Shown here one piece after another: positions 1-12,869 of a stretch of 64,000 bases of DNA. The DNA is from Elymus sibiricus (taxonomy: Eukaryota; Streptophyta; Magnoliopsida; Poales; Poaceae). A model generated the notes under the pieces. It worked only from the letters and a program-made list of their open reading frames with translations. It searched no databases and was not told the origin of the DNA. The stretch spans positions 240,919,904-240,983,903 of the forward strand of contig CM077674.1 of NCBI GenBank assembly GCA_039707655.1. The letters are read 5' to 3'. The position numbers were made by a program, and so were the translations under genes. Numbering within the stretch: the stretch's first letter is position 1; every line of letters starts with the position of its first letter.

Positions 1-1347
1 AATCAATTTACAATAGTACCTAAAGTTTAAGATTTGCTTGTTATACTAACGGATCTCACGAGGTTTCTGTTGAGTTTTGTGTGCTGAAGTTTTCAAGTTT
101 TGGGTGAAACTACGATGGATAAAGGAATAAGGAGCGGCAAGAGCCTAAGCTTGGGGATGCCCAAGGCACCCCAAGGTAATATTCAAGGAATACTCAAACA
201 TCTAAGCTTGGGGATGCCCCGGATGGCATCCCTCTTTCGTCTACAATCTATCGGTAACTCACTTGGAGCTATATTTTTATTCATCACATGATATGTGTTT
301 TACTTGGAGCATCTTGTGCTATAGTTTGTTTGATTTTTAGTTTTCCACAATAATCTTTGCTGAACATACCTTTTTGAGAGGGACACACATTATTCGTGAT
401 TTGTTAGAATACTTTATGTGCTTCACTTATATATTTTGAGCTAGGCAGTTGCTCTAGTGCTTCACTTATATCTTTTAGAGCACGGCGGTGGTTATATTTT
501 AAAGAAATAGTTGTACTCTCATGCTTCACTTATATCTTTTTGAGAGTCTAATGAATAGCAATGGTAATATGCACGGGTTATGAATTTGGTCCTAATATGA
601 TAGGTATTCAAGAGGGATATAATAAAAACTTTCATGTAGATCACTGAATATGATAAGTTTGATTCCTTGCAATAGTTTTGCGATATTAAGATGGTAATAT
701 GTGGGAGGTGCTAGTAGATAACTGTGGTTTAGTAAGAATGTTGGTGTTAAGGTTTCTGATTCCCGAAGCATGCATGTATGATCTGTCGTTATGCTAAGAA
801 GTTGAAGCATGATTTATTATTGATTGTCTTCATTTGTGTGGCGGTCGGGGCCGCGCAATGGTTAACTCCTACCAACCTCCCCCCTAGGGGCATGCGTAGT
901 AGTACTTTGCTTTGAGGGCTAATAAACTTTCACAATAAGTATGTGAGTTCTTTATGACTAATGTGAGTCCATGGATTATACGCACTCTCACCCTTCCGCA
1001 ATTTGCTAGCCTCTTCGGTACCGTGCATTGCCCTTTCTCACATCAAGAGTTGGTGCAAACTTCGCCGGTGCATCCAAACCCCGCGATATGATACGCTCTA
1101 TCACACATAAGCCTTCTTATATCTTCCTCAAAACAGCCACCATACCTACCTATCATGGCATTTCCATAGCCATTCTGAGATATATTGCCATGCAACTTCC
1201 ACCATTCCATTTTTATGACACACATCATCATTGTCATATTGCTTTGCATGATCATATAGCTGACATAGTATTTGTGGCTCAGCCACCGTTCATCATTTTT
1301 CATACATGTTACGCTAGTATCATTGCACATCATGGTACACTGCCAGA
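1..1347 (+). mobile_element. Gypsy LTR retrotransposon copy A, internal non-coding region (5' piece)
   Basis: This is the 3' internal, non-coding part of an LTR retrotransposon that continues after the nested Copia insertion at 10099 and ends in the LTR at 11095-12644. It has no gag or pol motif. Seen: repeats of the phrase AAGCTTGGGGATGCCC (150-225) that recurs at the polypurine tract near 11080, and alignment of bases 1-73 with 63929-64000 of copy B. The 5' half of the element lies outside the window. ORFs here have no recognisable product. Confidence 0.8.
1343..1347. repeat. Target-site duplication CCAGA, left copy
   Basis: CCAGA directly precedes the left Copia LTR and is repeated at 10094-10098 directly after the right LTR, so the Copia element is a single complete insertion. 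Confidence 0.95.
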
Positions 1348-3076
1348 TGTTGGGGAACGTTGCAAGGAAAACAAAAAAAAATCTACGCACACGCAAGATC
1401 TATCCATGGAGATGCATAGCTATGAGAGGGGGAGTGTGTCAACGTACCCTCGTAGACCATCAGCGGAAGCATTAGAACAACGCGGTTGATGTCGTCGAAC
1501 AACTTCATGATCCAACTGACCGAGCACCGAACGTATGGCACCTCCGCGTTCAGCACACGTTCAGATCGGTGACGTCCTCGCCTTCTTGATCCAGCAAGAC
1601 AACGAGGTAGTGGATGAGTTCTGGTAGCACAACGGTGTGGTGACGGTGATGGTGATGTTATCTCAATAGGGCTTCGCCTAAGCACCACGAGAATATGACC
1701 GAGGGACGGAACTGTGGAGAGGGGCACCGCACACGGCTAAGCAATTATCGTCGTGGTGTGTGGCGCCCCCCCACCCCCCGCGTATATATATAGGTGGGAG
1801 GGAGAGGGGAGAAGCCAAGGGGCACCGCAAGTAGGTCCGAATCCTACTTGGGCTCCTGCCCTTGGCCGCGCCCCCCTGCCATATTTGTCAGAGGGGGGAA
1901 GGAAAGGGGGAAGAGGGAAGGAAGGGGGAGGCCGAACCCCCCCTTTCCTTTCCCCCACTTGGGCGGCTGCCATGGGGGGTGCACCAGCCCCTTGTGGGCT
2001 GGTGTGGCCCAATAGGCCCACTATCCTCCCGGGGGTGTCCGGTACCCCCTCCGGTACTCTGATGACTATCCGGTACACTCCGAAACACTTCCGGTGTCCG
2101 AATACCGTCGTCCTATATATCAATCTTTACCTCTCGAACATTTCAAGACTCCTCGTCATGTTCGTGATCTCATCCGGGACTCCGAACAACATTTGGTCAC
2201 CAAATCATATAACTCATATAACACTATATCGTCAAGCGTGCGGACCCTACGGGTTCGGGAATGATGTAGACATGACCGAGACGACTCTCCGGTCAATAAC
2301 CAATAGCGGAACCTTGATGCCCATATTGGTTCCTACATATTCCATGAAGATCCTATCAGTTGAACCATTATGACAACATACGTACTTCCCTTTGTCCGTC
2401 GGTATGTTACTTGCCCGAGATTCGATCGTCGGTATCTCCATACCTAGTTCAATCTCGTTACCGGCAAGTCTCTTTACTCGTTTCGTAATACATCATCCCG
2501 TAACTAACTCCTTAGTCACTTTGCTTGCAAGCTTCTGTGATGTGCATTACCGAGAGGGCCCAAAGATACCTCTCCGAAACACGGAGTGACAAATCCCAGT
2601 CTCGATCCATGCCAACTCAACAGACACCTTCGGAGATACCTGTAGAGCATCTTTATGATCACCCAGTTACGTTGTGACATTTGATAGCACACAAGGTATT
2701 CCTCCGGTATCCGGGAGTTGCATGATCTCATGGTCTGAGGAACATGTATTTGACATTCAAGAAAGCAGTAGCAATAAACAGAACGATCATATGCTAAGCT
2801 AACGGATGGGTCTTGTCCATCACATCATTCTCCTAATGATGTGATCCCGTTATCAAATCACAACTCATGTCTATGGTTAGGAAACCTTAACCATCTTTGA
2901 TCAACGAGCTAGTCTAGTAGAGGCTCACTAGGGACACAGTATCTGTTTAAGTATTCACACATGTATTTAAGTTTTCGGTCAATACAATTCTAGCATGAAT
3001 AATAAACCTTTATCATGAACAAGGAAATATAAAATAATAACAACTTTATTATTGCCTCTAGGGCATATTTCCATCA
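1348..3076 (-). repeat. Copia 3' LTR (left on plus strand)
   Basis: A 1729-bp long terminal repeat matching 8345-10093. ORFs within it have matching counterparts in the other LTR and are not genes. It is about 20 bp shorter than its partner, mainly because the partner has an extra short duplication near 9001-9014 and extra bases near 9240. Confidence 0.95.
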
Positions 3077-3092
3077 GTCTCCCACTTGCACT
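3077..3092 (-). other. Copia polypurine tract
   Basis: On the minus strand TGCAAGTGGGAGAC lies immediately before the 3' LTR, where plus-strand DNA synthesis is primed in this class. Confidence 0.8.
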
Positions 3093-3109
3093 AGAGTCAA
3101 TAATCTAGA

Positions 3110-6100
3110 TTACATAGTAATGAATCTAACACCCATGGAGTCTTGGTGCTGATCATGTTTTGCTCGTGGAAGAGGCTTAGTCAATGGGTCTGCCACATTC
3201 AGATCCGTGTGTACTTTGCAAATTTCTATGTCTCCATCCTTGACATATTCACGAATGGAGTTGAAGCGTCTCTTGATGTGTTTGGTCTTCTTGTGAAACC
3301 TGGGCTCCTTTGCTATAGCAATTGCTGTCACAAAAGATTGTCATTGGACCCGATGCACTAGCTATTACACCTAGATCGGATATGAACTCCTTCATCCAGA
3401 CTCCTTCATGTGCTGCTTCCGAAGCAGCTATGTACTCCACTTCACACGTAGATCCCGCCATGACGCTCTACTTGGAACTGCACCAACTGATAGCTCCACC
3501 ATTTAATATAAATACGTATCCGGTCTGCGACTTAGAGTCATCCGGATCAGTGTCAAAACTTGCATCGACGTAACCCTTTACGATGAGTTTTTCGTCACCT
3601 CCATAAATGAGAAACACGTCCTTGGTCCTTTTCAGGTACTTCAGGATATTCTTGACCGCTGTCCAGTGATCCACTCCTGGATTACTTTGGTACCTCCCTG
3701 CCAAACTTATGGCAAGGCACACATCAGGTCTGGTACACAGCATGGCATACATAATAGAACCTATGGCTGAGGCATAGGGAATGACCTTCATTTTCTCTAT
3801 TTCTTCTGCCGTGGTCAGGCATTGAGTCTGACTCAACTTCACACCTTGCAAGACAGGCAAGAACCCTTTCTTTGACTGATCTATTTTGAACTTCTTCAAA
3901 ACTTTGTCAATGTATGTGCTTTGTGAAAGTCCTATCAAGGGTCTTGACCTATCTCTATAGATCTTGATGCCCAATATATAAGCAGCTTCACCGAGGTCCT
4001 TCATTGAAAAATTCTTATTCAAGTATCCCTTTATGCCATTCAGAAATTCTATATCATTTCCAATCAACAATATGTCATCTACATATAATATCAGAAATGC
4101 TACAGAGCTCGCACTCACTTTCTTGTAAATACAGGCTTCACCGTAAGTCTGTATAAAACCATACACGTTGATCACCTCATCAAATCATATATTCCAACTC
4201 CGAGATGCTTGCACCAGTCCATAGATGGATCGCTGGAGCTTGCACACTTTGTTAGCACCCTTAGGATCGACAAAGCCTTCTGGTTGTATCATATACAACT
4301 CTTCTTTAAGAAATCCATTAAGGAATGCAGTTTTGACATCCATTTGCCAGATTTCATAATCATAAAATGCGGCAATTGCTGACATGATTCGGACAGACTT
4401 AAGCATCGCTACGGGTGAGAAAGTCTCATCGTAGTCAACCCCTTGAACTTGTCGAAAACCTTTTGTGACAAGTCGAGCTTTGTAGACAGTGATATTACCA
4501 TCAGCGTCTGTCTTCCTCTTAAATATCCATTTATTCTCAATGGCTTGCCGATCATTGGGCAAGTCCACCAAAGTCCACACTTTGTTCTCATACATGGATC
4601 CTATCTCAGATTTCATGGCCTCAAGCCATTTGTCGGAATCTGGGCTCATCATAGCTTCTTCATAGTTCATAGGTTCGCCGTTGTCTAACAACATAACTTC
4701 TAGAACAGGATTACCGTACCACTCTGGTGTGGAATGTACTCTGGTCGATCTATGAGGTTCAGTAGTAACTTGATCTGAAGATTCATGATCTTTATCATTT
4801 TCTTCCTCTCTTGTTGGTGTAGGCATCACGGGAATAGTTTTCACTGATGAGCTACTTTCCAATTCGAGAGAAGGTACAATTACCTCATCAAGTTCTACTT
4901 TCCTCCCACTCACTTCTTTCGAGAGAAACTCCTTCTCTAGAAAGGACCCATTCTTGGTAACAAAGATCTTGCCTTCGATCTATGGTAGAAAGTGTACCCA
5001 ATTGTTTCTTTAGGGTATCCTATGAAGACGCACTTCTCCGCTTTGGGTTCGAGCTTATCAGGCTGAAGCTTTTTCACATAAGCGTCGCATCCCCAAACTT
5101 TAAGAAACGACATCGTAGGTTTCTTGCCAAACCATAGTTCATACGGTGTCATCTCAACGGATTTAGACGGTGCCCTATTTAACGTGAATGCAGCTGTCTC
5201 TAATGCATAACCCCAAAACGATAGTGGCAGATCAGTAAGAGACATCATAGAACGCACCATATCTAATAAAGTACGGTTACGATGTTCGGACACACCGTTA
5301 TGCTCTGGTGTTCCAGGTGGCGTGAGTTGTGAAACAATTCCACATTTTCTTAAATGAAGGCCAAACTCGTAACTCAAATATTCGCCTCCGCGATCAGATC
5401 GTAGAAACTTTATTTTCTTGTTACGATGATTCTCTACTTCACTCTGAAATTCTTTGAACTTTTCAAATGTTTCAGACTTGTGTTTCATCAAGTAGATATA
5501 CCCATACCTACTCAAATCATCTGTGAAGGTTAGAAAATAACGATACCCGCCGCGTGCTTCAACATTCATCGGACCGCATACATCGGTATGTATTATTTCC
5601 AACAAATCAATAGCTCGCTCCATTGTTCCGGAGAACGGAGTTTTAGTCATCTTGCCCATGAGGCATGGTTCGCAAGTATCAAATGATTCATAATCAAGAG
5701 ATTCCAAAAGTCCATCAGCATGGAGTTTCTTCATGCGCTTTACACCAATATGACCTAAATGGCAGTGCCACAAGTATGTTGCACTATCATTATCAATTTT
5801 GCATCTTTTGGCATCAATATTATGAATATGTGTATCACTACGATCGAGATTCAACAAGAATAGACCATTCACAAAAGGTGCGTGATCATAAAAGATGTTA
5901 CTCATATAAATAGAACAACCATTATTCTCTGACTTAAATGAATAACCATCTCGCATTAAACAAGATCCAGATATAATGTTCATGCTCAACACTGGCACCA
6001 AATAACAATTATTTAGGTCTAAAACTAATCTCGAAGGTAGATGTAGAGGTAGCGTGCCGACGGCGATCACATCAACCTTGGAACCATTCCCGACGCGGAT

Positions 6101-7084
6101 CGTCACCTCGTCCTTAGCCAATCTTCGCTTATTCCGTAGTTCCTGTTTCGAGTTACAAATATGAGCAACCGAACTGGTATCAAATACCCAGGCGCTACTG
6201 CGAGCATTAGTAAGGAACACATCAATAACATGTATATCAAATATACCTTTGCTCACTTTGCCATCCTTCTTGTCCGCCAAATACTTGGGGCAGTTCCGCT
6301 TCCAGTGACCAGTCCTTTTGCAGTAGAAGCACTCAGTTTCAGGCTTGGGTCCAGCTTTGGGTTTCTTCGCGGGAGTGGCAACTTGCTTGCCATTCTTCTT
6401 GAAGTTCCCCTTCTTTCCCTTGCCCTTTTTCTTGAAACTAGTGGTCTTGTTAACCATCAACACTTGATGCTCCTTCTTGATTTCTACCTCCGCTGATTTA
6501 AGCATCGCGAAGAGCTCGGGAATTATCTTCTCCATCCCTTGCATATTATAGTTCATCACGAAGCCTTTATAGCTTGGTGGCAGTGATTGAAGAACTCTGT
6601 CAATAACACTCTCAACCGGAAGATCAATTCCGAGCTGAGTCAAGTGGTTGTGGTACCCAGACATTCTAAGTATGTGTTCACTGACAGAACTATTCTCTTC
6701 CATCTTACAGCTGAAGAACTTGTTGGAGACTTCATATCTCTCAACCCGGGCATTAGCTTGAAATATCAATTTCAGCTCTTGGAACATCTCATATGCTCTG
6801 TGGTGTTCAAAACACTTTTGCAGTCCCAATTCCAAGCCGTAGAGCATGGCACACTGAACTATCGAGTAGTCATCAGATCAAGCCTGCCAGGCGTTCATAA
6901 TGTCTACAGCAGCTCCTGCAGCAGGTCCATCACCTAGTGGTGCATCAAGGACATAATTCTTCTGTGCAGCAATGAGGATAATCCTCAAGTTACGGACCCA
7001 GTCCGTGTAGTTGCTACCATCATCTTTCAACTTAGCTTTCTCTAGGAACGCATTAAAATTCAACGAAATAGTAGCACGGGCCAT
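3110..7084 (-). pseudogene. Copia gag-pol polyprotein, multiply broken
   Basis: The product would be the capsid and enzymes for cytoplasmic reverse transcription and nuclear integration. In minus-strand order: gag from the Met at 7084; CCHC zinc knuckle CFYCKRTGHWKRNC near 6325; aspartic protease core FDTSS near 6180; GAG-pre-integrase HLGH near 5750; integrase core HTDVCG...TDDLSRYG...SDRGGEY (5600-5370); RT palm with DVKTAFLNG (about 4340) and YVDDILL (about 4085); RNase H with VDASFD and the terminal ADPLTKPL near 3180. Breaks seen: an in-frame TGA near 6878, a frame break at 4913-4937, a stop near 4185 and frame breaks near 3465 and 3330. Stops at CpG-type sites fit decay of a methylated copy. 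Confidence 0.95.
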
Positions 7085-8325
7085 TTATCTACAACATAGA
7101 TATGCAAAAACTATCAGGACTAAGTTCATGATAAATTAAGTTCAATCAATCAAATTACTAATGAACTCCCACTTAAATTAACATCCCTCAAGTTAACTAA
7201 GTGATACATGATCCAAATCAACTAGCCCATGTCCGATCATCACGTGAGATGGGATAGTCATCAATGGTGAACATCTCCATGTTGATCATATCTACTATAT
7301 GACTCATGTTCGACCTTTCGGTCTCCAGTGTTCCGAGACCATGTCTGTACATGCTAGGCTCGTCAAGTTTAACCCAAGTATTCTGCTTGTTAAAACTGGC
7401 TTACACCCGTTGTATGTGAACGTAGAATCTATCACACCCGATCATCACGAGGTGCTTCGAAACGACGAACTTTAGCAATGGTGCATACTCAGGGAGAACA
7501 CTTTTATCTTGAAATTTAGTGAAGGGATCATATTATAATGCTACCGTCGTTCTAAGCAAAATAAGATGCATAAAGGATAAACATCACATGCAATCAAAAT
7601 ATGTGACATGATATGGCCATCATCATCTTGTGCTTTTGATCTCCATCTCCAAAGCATCGTCATGATCTCCATCGTCACCAGCATGACACCATGATCTCCA
7701 TCATCTTGATCTCCATCAACATGTCGTCACATGGTCGTCTCGCCAACTATTGCTTCTATAACTACTGCTAACGCATAGCGATAAAGTAAAGCAATTACAT
7801 GGCGCTTGCATTTCATACAATAAAGAGACAACCATAAGGCTCCTGCCGGCTGTCAATATATATTACAAAACATGATCATCTCATACAACAACGTATATCA
7901 CATCATGTCTTGACCATATCATATCACAGCATACCCTGCAAAAACAAGTTAGACGTCCTCTACTTTGTTGTTGCAAGTTTTACGTGGCTGCTACGGGTTT
8001 CTAGCAAGAACCGTTCTTACCTACGGAAAAATAACCACAACGGTGAATTATCAAGTTTGCTGTATTAACCTTCTTCAAGGACCGGCCGTAGTCAAATTTG
8101 ATTCAACTAAAGTAGGAGAAACAGACACCCGCCAGCCACCTTTATGCAAAACAAGTTGCACGTCAGTCGGTGGAACCGGTCTCATGTACGTGGACATCTA
8201 AGGTTGGTCCGGGCCGCTTCATCCCACAATGCCACCGAACCAAAATAAGACGTTGGTGGTAAGCAGTATGAACATCACCGCCCACAACTCTTTGTGTTCT
8301 ACTCGTGCATATCATCTACGCATAG
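7085..8325 (-). other. Copia 5' leader, non-coding
   Basis: About 1.2 kb between the primer-binding site and the gag Met. It holds short repeats of GATCTCCATC (7640-7730) and no supported gene. Long structured leaders are usual in BARE/Angela elements. Confidence 0.75.
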
Positions 8326-8343
8326 ACCTGGCTCATGATGCCA
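8326..8343 (-). other. Copia primer-binding site
   Basis: On the minus strand TGGCATCATGAGCC lies one base inside the 5' LTR, a slightly diverged match to the initiator tRNA-Met primer site used by Copia elements. Confidence 0.75.
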
Positions 8344-8344
8344 C

Positions 8345-10093
8345 TGTTGGGGAACGTTGCAAGGAAAACAAAAAAAATTCTATGCACACGCAAGATCTAT
8401 CCATGGAGATGCATAGCTATGAAAGGGGGAGTGTGTCTACGTACCCTCGTAGACCGTAAGTGGAAGCATTAGAACAACGCGGTTGATGTCGTCGAACAAC
8501 TTCACGATCCAACCGACCGAGCACCGAATGTACGGTACCTCCGCGTTCAGCACACGTTCAGCTCGTTGACGTCCTCGCCTTCTTGATCCAGCAAGACGAT
8601 GAGGTAGTGGATGAGTTCCGGTAGCACGACGATGTGGTGACGGTGATGGTGATGTTATCTCAATAGGGCTTCGCCTAAGCACCGCGAGAATATGACCGAG
8701 GGACGGAACTGTGGAGAGGGGCGCCGCACACGGCTAAGCAATTGTCGTCGTGGTGTGTGCCCCCCCCCCCCGGTATATATATAGGTGGGAGGGAGAGGGG
8801 AGAGGCCAAGGGGCGCCCCAAGTAGGTCTGAATCCTACTTGGGCTCCTGCCCTTGGCCGCGCCCCCCTACCATATTTGTCGGAAGGGGAAAGGAAAGGGG
8901 GAAGAGGGAAGGAAGGGGGAGGCCGAACCCCCCCCCCTTTCCTTTCCCCCACTTGGGCGGCTGCCATGGGGGGTGTGCCAGCCCCTTGTGGGCTGGTGTG
9001 CTCCCCTCTTGTGGCCCAATAGGCCCACTATCCTCCCGGGGGTGTTCGGTACCCCCTCCGGTACTCCGATGACTATCCGGTACACTACGAAACACTTTCG
9101 GTGTCCGAATACCATCGTCCTATATATCAATCTTTACCTCTCGACCATTTTGAGACTCCTTGTCATGTCCGTGATCTCATCTGGGACTCCAAACAACATT
9201 CGGTCACCAAATCATATAACTCATATAACACTATATCATCAACGAACGTTAAGCGTGCGGACCCTACGAGTTTGGGAATGATGTAGACATGACCGAGATG
9301 ACTCTCCGGTCAATAACCAATAGCAGAACCTAGATGCCCATATTGGTTCCTACATATTCCATGAAGATCTTATCGGTCGAACCGTTATGACAACATACGT
9401 AATTCCCTTTGTCCGTCGGTATGTTACTTGCCCGAGATTTGATCGTCGGTATCTCCATACCTAGTTCAATCTCGTTACCGGCAAGTCTCTTTACTCGTTC
9501 CGTAATACATCATCCTGTAACTAACTCCTTAGTCACTTTGCTTGCAAGCTTCTGTGATGTGCATTACCGAGAGGGCCCAGAGATACCTCTCCGAAACACG
9601 GAGTGACAAATCCCAGTCTCGATCCATGCCAACTCAACAGACACCTTCGGAGATACCAATAGAGCATCTTTATGATCACCCAGTTACGTTGTGACGTTTG
9701 ATAGCACACAAGGTATTCCTCTGGTATCCGGGAGTTGCATGATCTCATGGTCTGAGGAACATGTATTTGACATTCAAGAAAGCAGTAGCAATAAACAGAA
9801 CGATCATATGCTAAGCTAACGGATGGGTCTTGTCCATCACATCATTCTCCTAATGATGTGATCCCGTTATCAAATGACAACTCATGTCTATGGTTAGGAA
9901 ACCTTAACCATCGTTGATCAACGAGCTAGTCTAGTAGAGGCTCACTAGGGACACAGTATCTGTTTAAGTATTCACACATGTATTTAAGTTTTCGGTCAAT
10001 ACAATTCTAGCATGAATAATAAACCTTTATCATGAACAAGGAAATATAAAATAATAACAACTTTATTTTTGCCTCTAGGGCATATTTCCATCA
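8345..10093 (-). repeat. Copia 5' LTR (right on plus strand)
   Basis: A 1749-bp direct partner of 1348-3076 with scattered single-base differences, so the insertion is not very recent. Confidence 0.95.
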
Positions 10094-11094
10094 CCAGAGG
10101 CATTCATATAGAGTCATATTTGTTCTAGTTTCCAGTTGTAATTTTTTGATTTGTAAGTAAATAGAAGTATGATGATCATCATTATTAGAGCATTGTCCCA
10201 GTGAGGAAATAAATAAAAAAGAAAAAAAAGAGGCCAAAAAGAGCCCATGAAAAAAAAAGGAAAAAGGAAAAAAAGAAAAAGAAAATAAAATAAGAGAAAA
10301 AGAGAGAAGGGGCAATGTTACTATCCTTTTTCATACTTGTGCTTCAAAGTAGCACCATGTTTTTCATATAGAGAGTCTCCTATTTTGTCACTTTCATATA
10401 CTAGAGGGAATTTTTCATTATAGAAATTGGCTTGTATATTCCGATGATGGGCTTCCTCAAATGCCCGAGGTCTTCATGAGCAAGCAAGTTGGATGCACAC
10501 CCACTTAGTTTTCATGTTGACCTTCCATACACTTATAGCTCGTAGTGCATCCGTTGCATGGCAATCCCTACTCCTCGCATTGACATCAATTGATGGGCAT
10601 CTCCATAGCTCGTTGATTAGCCGCGTCGATGTGAGACTATCTTCTTCTTTTTGATTTCCCCTTATTAATCTCTACCACCACATTCTATTCCACCCATAGT
10701 GCTGTATCCATGGCTTGCGCTCATGTATTGCGTGGGGGTTGAAAAAGCTGAAGCGCATTAAAAAGTATGAACCAATTGCTTGGCTAAAACCGGGGTTGTG
10801 CATGATAAATACTTTATGTTAAGAAGATGGAGCATGACAAGATTATATGATTTTGTAGGGATAACTTTCTTTAGCATTTTTTATTTTGAAAGGCATAATT
10901 GTTTATTAGTATGCCTGAGTATTGATGTCTTTATATCAAATTATAGACTATTGTTTTGAATCATTCAGATCTTAATATTCATACCGTAAAAGAGAATTAC
11001 ATGATGAAACATGTTAGGTAGCATTCCACATCAAAAATTCTGTTTTTATCATTTACCTACTCAAGGACGAGCAGGAATTAAGCTTGGGGATGCT
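10094..11094 (+). mobile_element. Gypsy copy A internal region (3' piece) with polypurine tract
   Basis: It continues the sequence interrupted at 1347, beginning with the second CCAGA. It contains a strongly purine-rich block (10207-10315, mostly A and G) and ends in a polypurine-like AAGCTTGGGGATGCT directly before the LTR. No coding domain is visible. Confidence 0.8.
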
Positions 11095-12644
11095 TGATAC
11101 GTCTCCAACGTATCTATAATTTTTTATTGTTCCATGCTATTATAGTATCAATCTTGGATGTTTTATATGCAATTATATATAATTTTTTGGGACTAACCTA
11201 TTAACCTAGTGCCCAGTGCCAGTTGTTGTTTTATGCTTGTTTTTGGTTTTTCAGGAAATCAGTACCAAACGAAGTCCAAATGCCATGAAACTTTTTGATG
11301 ATTTTTTTTCTGGACAAAAGAGACCCTGGAAGCTTCGAGAGGTTGCCAGAAGCCTCACGAGGAGGCCACAAGGCAACAGGGCACGACCCCAGGGGCGGGC
11401 GCGCCCTGATGCCTTGTGGGCCCCTCGTGTCTCCTTTTGACCTAATTCCACTTCTATAAATTCTCAAATATTCTGAAACCAACAGGGAGCCAGACGAGAA
11501 AAACCTACCGCTGCCGCAAGCCTCTGTTCTTCCGTGATCCCATCTGGAGGCCTTTTTCGGTACTCTGCCGGAGGGGGAATTGATCACGGAGGGCTTCTAC
11601 ATCAACCTTGTAGCCCTTCCCATGATGTGTGAGTAGTTTACCATAGACCTACGGGTCCATAGCTAGTAGCTAGATGGATTTTTCTCTCTCTTTGATCTTC
11701 AATACAATGTTCTTCTCGATGTTCTTGGAGTTCTATCCGATGCAATCTTCTTTTGCGGTGTGTTTGTTGGGATCCGATGAATTGTGAGTTTATGATCAGA
11801 TTATTAATGAGAAATATTTGAGTCTTCTCTGAACTCTTTTATGCATGATTGTTATAGCTTTGTATTTCTCTATGATCTATCCGTTTGGTTTGGCCAACTA
11901 GATTGATTTATCTTGCAATGGGAGAGGTGCTTTGTGATGGGTTCAATCTTGTGGTGCTCAATCCCAGTAACTGAAAGGGACATGACACATATTTGTATTG
12001 TTGCCATTAAGAATAAAAAGATGGGGTTTAATCATATTGCTTGAGTTTACTTTGTATACATCATGTCATCTTGCTTAAGGCATTACTCTGTTTTATACTT
12101 AATACCCTAGATGCATGCTGGATAGCGGTCGATGGGTGGAGTAATAGTAGTAGATGCAGGCAGGAGTCGGTCTACTTGTCTCGGACGTGATGCCTATATA
12201 CATGATCATTGCCATGAATCCGTCATAATTATTTGCTTTTTTATCAATTGACCAACAGTAATTTGTTTACCCACCGTATGTTCTGCGCTCGAGAAAGAAG
12301 CCTCTAGTGAAAACTATGGCCCCCTGGTCTATCTTTATCATATATTAAAATTCAAAAATACTTTGCTGCAACTTATTTACTTTTATTTTATTTTATAATT
12401 TATTTTTTATCTATCACTATCAGAATTAATCCTTGCAAATAATCGCTAAGGGGATTGACAACCCTCTTATTTGCGTTGGGTGCAAATGTTTGTTTTTGTG
12501 TGTCTAGGTGCTGCTAACGAGGTTTTGTGTGGTTCTCCTACTGGATTGATAACCTTGGTTCTTAACTGAGGGAAATACTTAACTCTACTATACTACATCA
12601 TCCTCTCCTTTTCGGGGAAATATCAACGCAGTCTACAAGTAGCA
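11095..12644 (+). repeat. Gypsy copy A 3' LTR
   Basis: A 1550-bp LTR starting TGATACGTCTCC and ending AGTAGCA, matching copy B at 61109-62653 along its whole length. A TATAAAT box lies at 11455-11461. After 12644 the similarity to copy B stops abruptly, which sets the right boundary. Confidence 0.92.
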
Positions 12645-12817
12645 GCGGTGTGTACAGGGTGCTGCACGGACGGGTGGAGGGAAGAGGCCCGCTTCTCTCC
12701 CCCTGCGGGCTTGGTGGCAGTGCCGGCGCACCTGCGGCGGTTGTCGTTGACGACGGGCTCCGTCTGAGCCACCCTGGCAGCCCTGCGCAGAGCGCGCTCG
12801 CGCCGGGCGTCGGCCAT
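12645..12817 (-). pseudogene. gag N-terminus of a minus-strand LTR retrotransposon, truncated
   Basis: A reading frame opens at an ATG at 12817 (MADARRERALRRAARV) just downstream of a primer site and LTR. It is cut at 12644 by Gypsy copy A, whose insertion therefore came later. Only about 57 codons remain and family assignment is not possible beyond LTR retrotransposon. Confidence 0.6.
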
Positions 12818-12847
12818 CGTGGTGTCGGAGTGGAAGGGGCGGAAGTA

Positions 12848-12869
12848 GCCCCCTACCTGGCGTGCCAAA
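12848..12869 (-). other. Primer-binding site of the truncated LTR element
   Basis: On the minus strand TTTGGCACGCCAGGTAGG directly follows the LTR end ...CCGACA. The TGGC(A/G)CGCCAGGT type site is common in Triticeae Gypsy elements. Confidence 0.65.

Larger units (their letters stand above)
1348..10093 (-). mobile_element. Complete Copia retrotransposon, Angela/BARE1-like, defective
   Basis: An 8746-bp LTR retrotransposon on the minus strand. Two LTRs (1348-3076 and 8345-10093) start TGTTGGGGAACG and end CATATTTCCATCA on the plus strand, with TSD CCAGA on both sides. Minus-strand order is 5' LTR, initiator-Met-type primer site, long leader, gag-protease-integrase-RT-RNase H, polypurine tract, 3' LTR; integrase before RT defines Copia. 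The polyprotein is broken by at least one nonsense codon and several frame breaks, so the copy cannot move on its own. It sits inside Gypsy copy A and is younger than it. Confidence 0.96.

Noticed and set aside
1737..2373. Long ORFs on both strands rich in Pro, Gly and Arg, repeated at 8734-9281
   Set aside because: They lie in corresponding places of the two Copia LTRs and come from a G/C-rich LTR segment; no domain.
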